DNA from: Vreelandella andesensis
GTDB lineage: Bacteria; Pseudomonadota; Gammaproteobacteria; Pseudomonadales; Halomonadaceae
Reading direction: 5' to 3'
DNA length: 64,000 bases
Assembly (NCBI RefSeq): GCF_003989795.1
Contig: NZ_RZHG01000013.1
Span: forward strand, 49,579 to 113,578
Shown: positions 56,956-64,000 of the stretch, in pieces
How the letters are laid out: every line of letters starts with the position of its first letter
How positions within the stretch are numbered: the first letter of the stretch is position 1
Program-made: the position numbers and the translations under genes
Notes under the pieces: model-generated
Told to the model about the DNA's origin: nothing
The model's database searches: none
Seen by the model: the letters and a program-made list of their open reading frames with translations, nothing else

Positions 56956-57396
56956 ATGCAAGCGTTAGGGGGTTCCCAGCAGCGTGGTATGGCACTTGTT
57001 TTAAGCCTTATTTTTCTCGCCATTATCACGATTCTCAGCCTCTCTTCTATGCAGGGGGCCATTACTCAAGACCGCATGGCAGCCAACCAGCGAGACTACA
57101 CGGTTGCTTTTCAAGCGGCAGAAGCTGCCCTGCGTAGCGCTGAAAACCAGCTCCAGAACGGTATGGCTGTTAGTAATGGCTGGCGTACTCATCAACTGAA
57201 TATTGATGAACTATCGCGCAGCCCGCGCTACCGCGTGCAGCCAATGGCAGCGCTGGGCTCACGCCCCAACAACGCAGGCGTAGAACTGGTTGAAATGCTC
57301 TATCGCATTGAAGCGCAGGGCTTTGGTTTGGGAGAAGACACCAGCGTTACGCTAGAAGCACTCTATGTTCGCCAGCAGCCAGTGGAAGCGCAATGA
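56956..57396 (+). CDS. pilX: Type IV pilus minor pilin PilX
   Basis: 146 residues. QQRG/MALVLSLIFLAIITILSLSSMQGAITQDRMAANQRD is the PilX N-terminal signature. As in other PilX proteins the residue after the cleavage glycine is not phenylalanine and the +5 glutamate is absent. It is one base after pilW and overlaps pilY1 by four bases (ATGA). Confidence 0.92.
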   Translation: MQALGGSQQRGMALVLSLIFLAIITILSLSSMQGAITQDRMAANQRDYTVAFQAAEAALRSAENQLQNGMAVSNGWRTHQLNIDELSRSPRYRVQPMAALGSRPNNAGVELVEMLYRIEAQGFGLGEDTSVTLEALYVRQQPVEAQ

Positions 57397-60300
57397 AAAC
57401 AGGGTTCATAAAGGCTAGGTCTATAAAAACAATCTACTTGCGCTTGTCGACCGCCGCGTTGGCACTCGTGTTATCAGTTGGCTACACCACGCTGCCTGCC
57501 GTGGGTGCTGGCATCTTCCCCCCTGACCCGCCGCCTGAAGAACCGTCCCCAGGCCCGCCGGGAGAACCAGATCCAGAAGACCCCGAACCAGAGCCAGACC
57601 CCGAGCCTGAACCAGACCCAGAGCCTGAACCACCGATTGGGGGCGGCGATGATGGCCCTATTGATGAAGACTATGAGATACCCGAAGAGCAAACCGGGAT
57701 CTCATCAGCACCGTTAAACGTGGTTAGTCGGGTTCCGCCTAACGTTTTACTGATACTGGATAACTCAGAAAGCGGCCAAGAGGGCTTGGATGGCCGGGTG
57801 GCGGTAGGCATTACAACCAGCGACCGCGAGACACTTACTGCCTGCCAACCAGATACATTTAATGCCTCACAGTGCCCTGCTGGAGCACGCTCTCCACTTA
57901 GTAAATCCAGCATTATGAAGCGCGTAGGAAGTGATTTAATTGAACGCTATCGGGGCGATATCAATATGGGTCTGATGGCTTATCAGCAGAACCCCGCGTC
58001 TAGAACCAGGGACGACGCCTTTAGCGGTAGCACCGTTGTATGGCGACTGACCGAGCGTGCGCTTGAGCCGAGATACTCTACCGATGCTAACCCGGCCTGG
58101 TATAACCCCGACTTTGAAGGGGCATGGAATGCACCAACAAAACGCTATCGGGCACGCTTACTAGGGCTAAATATTTATGCCTTTTTCAACGTTGGCGTAC
58201 CCGGCTATATGTTTGAGGAGAATTTCAGTAGTGGTCTACCCACCAACGACATCACCGAGTATTGGCGACGAATTTCCACCCCAACGGCAACCTCTGATCA
58301 GTTATCAGAACGTTACCGCAGCCTGACTAGCGGCCCTTCAGGCTCACCCTTTATTGGCGACGGTATTTCCTATAGCGCCCCCGTCAGGTCTAATTTTACC
58401 TTGCCGCTGGTTGACAGCTTACGCCAACGTGGTATTCCCAACTGGGGATCGCATACCGCATCAATACAGCTGAACCAGTGGGAATGGCGAACCACCTCTT
58501 CGCCAGGCTTAGGTTATTTGCACGTACCGATTGGCGGCTTAAACGCCGATGGGACGGTAAACGACGCGCACTGGGAGGCAATCGAAACAAAACTGGGCAC
58601 TCAGCGACATGAATGGAATGGCTCAGGCAACCCCATGACAGACCCCAACTGGCCGTTAATCGCGACGGGCCTAACGCCTATCGAAGGCACCATGTATACC
58701 GCTCGGGATTACTTTTTAGACAATACTCGCGGAAATAGCGAATTTCGACGCGATCAGGGCCAGCGTTCAGACATCGCCATCCCTAATATTAACAACCCGG
58801 ATGCTCAGCAATGCTTGGTTAATGCCAATATTTGGCTAACCGATGGCCTTCCTTCGGTTGATCGAAACGGCAATTCACTGGGTAATAACGTGAGTGGCGC
58901 GCTGGCCAACGCCGAGGCAGCTATTAAGCGACTTTACGACGACACTGATAAGGAACTCTCCAATCCCGTTAAAACCTACGTTGTCGGCTTTAACCTGCCG
59001 CCGGACATCGCTAACTTGCCTAATGTGCCTGACGACCCGCTGGGGGATCTGGCCCGCGCAGGCGGCACTGAGCGCGCCTACTTTGCCAACGACGAAGCCT
59101 CACTTAACCAAGTGATGCAGCAGGTACTGGGTAATATTATCGCGGCCTCTCAGTCCAACACCTCCGCAGCGGTGAATAGCGATGAATTTGGGCTAGAAGA
59201 GGGTAATTTGCTGTTTACCGCTGGTTTTAGAAGCGATGACTGGTCAGGCCGCCTAGCGGCATCTGTCATTCAGCCGGACGGCAGCCGCAGTGAGCGCTGG
59301 AATGCCCAAACCACACTTGCTCAGCAGGCAGGTAACCGACGTCTGTTAACGTCTAAACGCTTAGACGATGGCCAACGCGTCGATGCCCTGTTAACGCCTG
59401 AAAATAGTGGCTTTAACAGCGCCGAAATCAGCTGGTTACAAGGTGTCAATGTTCAGGGCCTTCGCCCTCGTACCAACGCGTTATTAGGCGATATTATCAA
59501 CGCCAGCCCGGTGGTTTTGCAGGGTAACGAAACACGCGCGTCGCTACTGCTGGTGGCTGCCAACGATGGGATGCTGCATGGCTTTAACGCTACCAACGGC
59601 CGTGAGCTGTTTGCTTACCTGCCCGCTGAACTTACCCAGGGGGATACGCCCGCGCTGCGTGCGCTAACCCGTGAAGGCTATAACCACCGCTACTTTATGG
59701 ATGGCACGCCTGCGGTGCGCGACGTTAATATCCAGGACGGACCAGACGCCGTGGCGGTAGGCACCATGGGGGCCGGTGGCCGTACGGTATTTGCCCTGGA
59801 TGTCAGTGACCCAAGTAACATAGGCACAACCGACGTACTGTGGGAATTTCGCCACCCACAATTAGGCACCGGGGTTAGCGACCCCACCATTACTCAGCTT
59901 ACCGATGGCACTTGGGTCGCCATTTTTGGTAACGGCTACAACAGCACCGGCTATCAGGCGTCGCTATTTGTGGTGCGTCTCACCGACGGCAAGCTCATCG
60001 CTCATTTAAAAACCAATACGGGCAGCGCAGAAGCCCCCAATGGTTTGGCGACACCTACTGTCACGGCTTGGCCACGCTTTTCAGGCGCACGCTTTGCCTA
60101 CGCGGGTGATTTAGCAGGTAATATGTGGCGCTTTCCGCTCACCAATACAGGTAGCGTGAACCAGCTATATATCGGCCAAGCTGACCAGCCAATTACCTCG
60201 GCACCTGCCGTGACGCTAAGCAGCGTCTCGCCTGATACATTAATGGTGCTATTCGGCACCGGCAGCTACTTCCGCAGTAGCGATATCGGTGACCGGTCAA

Positions 60301-60893
60301 CGCAGCAGCTCATTGGTTTACAGGACCGCGTTGACCGTCGCCTCTCGTTCACATCGTCCGACCTAGTTACGCAGCGCATCACCGGAAGCGCAACCCGCGA
60401 TGGCGTTAATTTACGGGCTAGCACAAACACTGCCCCTGCCAGCAGCCAGCGGGGCTGGCGCTTGGAACTCCCCCCGGGTGAACGTGTAGTTGCCGGGCCT
60501 TCTATTTCAAGCAGCTTGCCCAGGCGAGTGCGCTTTTCGACCCTATTGCCCGATGAATCTGACCCCTGCGGCGGCGGACGCAGCGGTTTCTTTATGTCGC
60601 TACTAGCCAGTACCGGTGGCAGCGGCGGCACGACCATCTTCGACTTTAACGGGGATGGCAAAGAGGACAGCGATGCAACCATTAACGGCGAGGCAATTAC
60701 CGGTTTACAAGCAGGAACAGGCGAACGCTTGGTCGGCGTTAACGACGGCAATGTTGAGCAGCTGTTTGTGGGCAATCCAGATGATCCAAATGCCTCGCCC
60801 AACGGCGACGGCTCAATCACCATTGGGTTTAGCGACGACCATCTAGGACGTCGTTCCTGGCGACAGCTAAGTGGCGAAGAAAGCACCAATTAA
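57393..60893 (+). CDS. pilY1: Type IV pilus tip-associated protein PilY1
   Basis: 1166 residues. A signal segment (LSTAALALVLSVGYTTLPAVG) is followed by a proline/glutamate/aspartate-rich linker (about 44-85). A von Willebrand A-like domain then begins NVLLILDNSESGQ, with an intact MIDAS DxSxS at 123-127. The C-terminal half is the PilY1 beta-propeller (LLVAANDGMLHGFNATNGRELFAYLPAEL, VAVGTMGAGGRTVFALDVSDP, WVAIFGNGYNSTGYQASLFVV). Near the end DFNGDGKEDSD is a candidate calcium loop. It acts in pilus extension/retraction control and adhesion. A pilE gene, often next, is not present; a terminator follows. Confidence 0.93.
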   Translation: MKTGFIKARSIKTIYLRLSTAALALVLSVGYTTLPAVGAGIFPPDPPPEEPSPGPPGEPDPEDPEPEPDPEPEPDPEPEPPIGGGDDGPIDEDYEIPEEQTGISSAPLNVVSRVPPNVLLILDNSESGQEGLDGRVAVGITTSDRETLTACQPDTFNASQCPAGARSPLSKSSIMKRVGSDLIERYRGDINMGLMAYQQNPASRTRDDAFSGSTVVWRLTERALEPRYSTDANPAWYNPDFEGAWNAPTKRYRARLLGLNIYAFFNVGVPGYMFEENFSSGLPTNDITEYWRRISTPTATSDQLSERYRSLTSGPSGSPFIGDGISYSAPVRSNFTLPLVDSLRQRGIPNWGSHTASIQLNQWEWRTTSSPGLGYLHVPIGGLNADGTVNDAHWEAIETKLGTQRHEWNGSGNPMTDPNWPLIATGLTPIEGTMYTARDYFLDNTRGNSEFRRDQGQRSDIAIPNINNPDAQQCLVNANIWLTDGLPSVDRNGNSLGNNVSGALANAEAAIKRLYDDTDKELSNPVKTYVVGFNLPPDIANLPNVPDDPLGDLARAGGTERAYFANDEASLNQVMQQVLGNIIAASQSNTSAAVNSDEFGLEEGNLLFTAGFRSDDWSGRLAASVIQPDGSRSERWNAQTTLAQQAGNRRLLTSKRLDDGQRVDALLTPENSGFNSAEISWLQGVNVQGLRPRTNALLGDIINASPVVLQGNETRASLLLVAANDGMLHGFNATNGRELFAYLPAELTQGDTPALRALTREGYNHRYFMDGTPAVRDVNIQDGPDAVAVGTMGAGGRTVFALDVSDPSNIGTTDVLWEFRHPQLGTGVSDPTITQLTDGTWVAIFGNGYNSTGYQASLFVVRLTDGKLIAHLKTNTGSAEAPNGLATPTVTAWPRFSGARFAYAGDLAGNMWRFPLTNTGSVNQLYIGQADQPITSAPAVTLSSVSPDTLMVLFGTGSYFRSSDIGDRSTQQLIGLQDRVDRRLSFTSSDLVTQRITGSATRDGVNLRASTNTAPASSQRGWRLELPPGERVVAGPSISSSLPRRVRFSTLLPDESDPCGGGRSGFFMSLLASTGGSGGTTIFDFNGDGKEDSDATINGEAITGLQAGTGERLVGVNDGNVEQLFVGNPDDPNASPNGDGSITIGFSDDHLGRRSWRQLSGEESTN

Positions 60894-60915
60894 GCTTTTA
60901 GATAGTTATCACTTA

Positions 60916-60950
60916 TAAAAAAAGCGGAGCGCTTGTGCGCTCCGCTCCTT
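60916..60950. terminator. Bidirectional terminator between pilY1 and pntB
   Basis: AGCGGAGCGC-TTGT-GCGCTCCGCT, a perfect ten-base stem. On the pntB strand it is followed by TTTTTTTAT; on the pilY1 strand by CCTTTTA. Confidence 0.93.
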
Positions 60951-60978
60951 TTACGACAAGACTATCGCTGTCTAAGCG

Positions 60979-62421
60979 TTAATCTATCAACGGCAGCAGT
61001 GCGTTCAGACTATCGCGTGCATCGCCGTAGAACATCCGCGTGTTCTCTTTGAAGAACAGCGGGTTCTCAATGCCGGAGTAGCCGGTGCCCTGACCGCGTT
61101 TGCTGACAAACACCTGCTTTGCTTCCCAAACCTTCAATACCGGCATGCCGGCGATAGGGCTATTGGGGTCTTCCTCGGCAGAAGGGTTCACAATGTCGTT
61201 GGAACCAATCACGATCACCACGTCAGTCTTGGGGAAATCGTCATTGATCTCGTCCATTTCCAGTACGATATCGTAGGGGACTTTCGCTTCCGCCAGCAGC
61301 ACGTTCATGTGCCCGGGCAGACGCCCCGCCACTGGGTGAATACCAAAGCGAACATTTTTACCGGAGGCTCGCAGTTTGCGCACCAGATCACTTACTGCAC
61401 TTTGCGCTTGCGCCACCGCCATGCCGTAACCCGGCACAATAATCACGCTATCCGCATCGTTTAAGGCACTGGCCACACCGCCGGCATCGATTGCGATTTG
61501 CTCGCCTTCAATCTCAGCCGCCGGCCCTTGGGTGCCGCCGAAGCCACCCAAAATCACGTTGATAAAGTTGCGGTTCATTGCCTTACACATAATGTAAGAA
61601 AGGATGGCCCCTGAAGAACCCACCAGCGCGCCGGTCACAATCAACAGGTCGTTGGAAAGCGTGAAGCCAATCGCCGCGGCGGCCCAGCCGGAGTAGCTAT
61701 TGAGCATCGATACCACGACCGGCATATCCGCACCGCCGATGCCCATAATCAGGTGATAGCCGATAAATAACGACAGTGCCGCTAGCACGATCAATGTCCA
61801 GAAGCCTGCGCCATTGAGGTACATAATCGCGAGCAGCAGCGAAAGCACCGCCGCACCGGCGTTGAGCATATGCCCACCCGGCAGCTGGCGAGGTTTGCCA
61901 TCCACTTTGCCTGCCAGCTTACCGAATGCTACCACCGAGCCGGTAAAGGTCACCGCACCAATGAAAATGGCGAACACGACTTCTATTTGTAAAAAAGTCA
62001 GCTCATCTGGGGCTTTTGTAGCGACCAACGCGGCAAACGCTGAAAACTCTTGCATCGCGCCGTCGGCGGCTTGTGCTGCCAGTACCCGGCGGCGCTCTAA
62101 ATCGGCGCTCCAGGCAACCAATACCGCTGCTAAGCCCACAAAACTATGAAGCGCCGCTACCAACTGAGGCATTTCGGTCATTTCGACCTTGCCGGCGACA
62201 TAGACGCCAATCCCAGCACCGATCAGCATCGCTGGAATCAGCCACCAGTAGCCACCGATACCAGGCCCGAGGGAGGTAAAGAACACCGCCACGGCCATAC
62301 CGATAATGCCGTACCACACGGCTCGTTTGGCTTTTTCCTGATTACTCAGCCCGCCTAGCGATAAAATAAATAACACACTTGCCGCAATTGCCGCGGCAGA
62401 TACGAATCCTTGTCCTAACAT
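60979..62421 (-). CDS. pntB: NAD(P) transhydrogenase subunit beta
   Basis: 480 residues. The N-terminal half holds about eight or nine membrane helices ([48 protein letters not shown]). The C-terminal NADP(H) domain has [38 protein letters not shown] and [30 protein letters not shown]. With PntA it couples proton entry to NADPH formation. It is 16 bases after pntA, with the terminator following. Confidence 0.96.
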   Translation of the reverse strand: MLGQGFVSAAAIAASVLFILSLGGLSNQEKAKRAVWYGIIGMAVAVFFTSLGPGIGGYWWLIPAMLIGAGIGVYVAGKVEMTEMPQLVAALHSFVGLAAVLVAWSADLERRRVLAAQAADGAMQEFSAFAALVATKAPDELTFLQIEVVFAIFIGAVTFTGSVVAFGKLAGKVDGKPRQLPGGHMLNAGAAVLSLLLAIMYLNGAGFWTLIVLAALSLFIGYHLIMGIGGADMPVVVSMLNSYSGWAAAAIGFTLSNDLLIVTGALVGSSGAILSYIMCKAMNRNFINVILGGFGGTQGPAAEIEGEQIAIDAGGVASALNDADSVIIVPGYGMAVAQAQSAVSDLVRKLRASGKNVRFGIHPVAGRLPGHMNVLLAEAKVPYDIVLEMDEINDDFPKTDVVIVIGSNDIVNPSAEEDPNSPIAGMPVLKVWEAKQVFVSKRGQGTGYSGIENPLFFKENTRMFYGDARDSLNALLPLID

Positions 62422-62437
62422 ATCGTTTCTCCGCCGC

Positions 62438-64000
62438 TTAGGATTTTTGGAACATGGCGAGCATCCGGCGTGTCACCAGGAAGCCACCCACGATGTTAAT
62501 CGACGCAATCAGTACCGAAATAGCAGCCAGCACGATAACGACGCTACTGCCTGAGCCGATTTGCAAAATGGCGCCTAAGATAATGATGCCCGAAATGGCA
62601 TTGGTAACCGCCATTAGGGGCGTATGCAGCGAATGACTCACCTTCCAAATTACCTGGAAGCCAATGAAGCACGCCAACACAAATACGATGAAGTGCTGCA
62701 TAAATGAGGCGGGCGCTATTTGGCCTAACAGCAGCATTAGCACGCCACCCACCGCGAGCAAGCCAGCTTGCCGTTTGGTTTGAGCTTTAAACGTGGCCAG
62801 TTCAGCGGCTTTTTTCTCTTCAGGCGTTGGTGCTTTCTCTTTTTTCTTCGGCTTCGCCGCGGCGATCGCTTTCACTTTCGGGGGCGGCGGTGGGAAGGTA
62901 ATTTCGCCCTGGTGCGTGACCGTGGCACCGCGAATCACGTCGTCTTCCATATTGTGATGGATGACACCGTCTTTCTCTGGGGTGAGATCGGTCAGCATGT
63001 GGCGGATGTTGGTGGCGTACAGCAGCGACGCTTGGGTAGCCATGCGTGAGGGGAAGTCGGTGTAGCCAACCACCACCACGCCGTTATCACTGACAACACG
63101 TTCATCAGGCTTGGTTAAATCGCAGTTACCGCCTTTTTCAGCGGCTAAGTCGATAATCACTGAGCCCGGCTTCATGGCCGCGACCATATCTTCTAGCCAC
63201 AGCTTCGGCGCGGGCCTGCCTGGAATGAGTGCCGTGGTGATGACGATGTCGACATCCGGCGCTTGTTCGCGGAAACATGCTAGCTGCTTCTCGCGAAACT
63301 CTGGGCTGGAAGGTGACGCATAGCCACCGCTTTCCGAACCGTCCTGACTGTCTTCAAAATCGAGGAACAGGAATTCAGCGCCCATGGATTCAATCTGCTC
63401 GGACACTTCGGGGCGCACATCAAACGCACGTACCACAGCGCCCAGGCTCGTCGCGGTACCAATCGCCGCCAAGCCCGCTACACCTGCGCCAATCACCAGC
63501 ACCTTGGCTGGGGGGACTTTACCCGCGGCCGTGACCTGACCAGTAAAGAAGCGGCCAAAGTTATTGCCAGCCTCAATCACCGCACGGTAGCCCGCAATGT
63601 TAGCCATTGAGGAGAGCGCGTCCATTTTTTGCGCTCTGGAAATACGCGGCACCATGTCCATCGCAATAACCGACGCGCCCTGCGCTTTACAGGTTTCCAA
63701 CAGCGCGTCGTTTTGTGCCGGCCAGAAGAATGCAATCAGCGTCTGGCCTTCCCGCAGGTAGTGAGCCTCTTTTTCCGAAGGTTCACGGACTTTAATCACC
63801 ACGTCCGCATCACGCCACAACGCTTCCGCGCTTTCCACAACGCTGACACCCGCGTCGCGATACGTGTCGTCATTAAAGCCCGCGGCAACCCCCGCGCCGG
63901 CTTCCACCAGGCATTCATGGCCCAGCTTTTGGAGCTGTGTTGCGCTCTCAGGTGTCAGCGCTACACGCGCTTCTCCTTGAGCTGTCTCTTTCGGTGCGCC
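62438..64000 (-). CDS. pntA: NAD(P) transhydrogenase subunit alpha, 5' end cut by window edge
   Basis: The frame continues to the window edge ([17 protein letters not shown] at the far end), only a few residues short of the family start, so about 520 residues are seen. The NAD(H) domain shows [68 protein letters not shown] and [12 protein letters not shown] lysine/proline-rich linker follows, then four membrane helices ([36 protein letters not shown]). This is the fused PntA layout, as in enterobacteria, rather than split PntAA/PntAB. Confidence 0.95.
   Translation of the reverse strand, partial: GAPKETAQGEARVALTPESATQLQKLGHECLVEAGAGVAAGFNDDTYRDAGVSVVESAEALWRDADVVIKVREPSEKEAHYLREGQTLIAFFWPAQNDALLETCKAQGASVIAMDMVPRISRAQKMDALSSMANIAGYRAVIEAGNNFGRFFTGQVTAAGKVPPAKVLVIGAGVAGLAAIGTATSLGAVVRAFDVRPEVSEQIESMGAEFLFLDFEDSQDGSESGGYASPSSPEFREKQLACFREQAPDVDIVITTALIPGRPAPKLWLEDMVAAMKPGSVIIDLAAEKGGNCDLTKPDERVVSDNGVVVVGYTDFPSRMATQASLLYATNIRHMLTDLTPEKDGVIHHNMEDDVIRGATVTHQGEITFPPPPPKVKAIAAAKPKKKEKAPTPEEKKAAELATFKAQTKRQAGLLAVGGVLMLLLGQIAPASFMQHFIVFVLACFIGFQVIWKVSHSLHTPLMAVTNAISGIIILGAILQIGSGSSVVIVLAAISVLIASINIVGGFLVTRRMLAMFQKS

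Overview
The window looks like a chromosomal segment of a moderately halophilic gammaproteobacterium of the Halomonadaceae (Halomonas/Vreelandella type). That assignment is inferred from gene content: an ectoine-hydrolase-like M24 enzyme, DUF1127 and DUF6482-like proteins, a TRAP transporter and a fused PntA. No rRNA, tRNA, insertion sequence, phage or CRISPR was seen. The density is that of an ordinary chromosome, with one accessory-looking island near the left end.

Layout. 1-1511: the edge-truncated start of a MocR/GntR-type regulator with a 12-bp tandem array in its promoter, a small DUF1127 protein, and what looks like a decayed PhzF-family gene. 1512-6705: an AT-rich spacer followed by a four-gene locus (two small exported proteins, a PapD-like chaperone, an usher-like outer-membrane protein with carboxypeptidase-regulatory-like modules). 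This is the best candidate for a poorly described system. 6849-13001: frdABCD, a DASS-family dicarboxylate carrier and menA, with an FNR/Anr-type box in the frdA/carrier divergent region. Together they make a compact fumarate-respiration module. 13034-19353: a small ABM-domain monooxygenase, a photolyase/cryptochrome, and gabT-gabD divergent from a GabR-like MocR regulator, with two 21-bp direct repeats between them. 19415-30535: housekeeping and stress genes, including a lytic-transglycosylase lipoprotein, the M24 enzyme, an OYE-family reductase, TspO, a ZipA-like protein, the ABC-F protein YbiT, a CbiX-like chelatase, a class IV-type histone-deacetylase-like enzyme, ChaC, HPP and EamA proteins. 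30649-35725: a tandem glycine riboswitch in front of a DadA-type amino-acid oxidoreductase, an SDR enzyme, and a Tat-exported PhoX phosphatase with a good Pho box. 36026-43374: DUF6482-like protein, MgtE, TauE, and two divergent cyclic-di-GMP proteins. 43389-50454: a TRAP transporter, a LysR regulator and pxpABC (5-oxoprolinase). 50467-54562: hmp and nsrR with an NsrR operator between them, and katG. 54961-60893: the minor-pilin operon fimT-pilV-pilW-pilX-pilY1. 60979-64000: pntB and pntA (pntA truncated by the window edge).

Several sets of neighbours fit as functional units: fumarate reductase, C4-dicarboxylate exchange and menaquinone synthesis; GABA catabolism with its regulator; NO detoxification with its sensor; and pyroglutamate uptake (inferred) with its hydrolysis.

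A recurring oddity is short tandem arrays of unrelated sequence (periods 7 to 18 bp) that start at, overlap or closely follow stop codons of at least six genes. Two of them repeat the in-frame stop codon itself. A 13-bp array lies directly upstream of the GGDEF/EAL gene. All functional statements rest on reading protein and DNA motifs by eye; no database search was possible.
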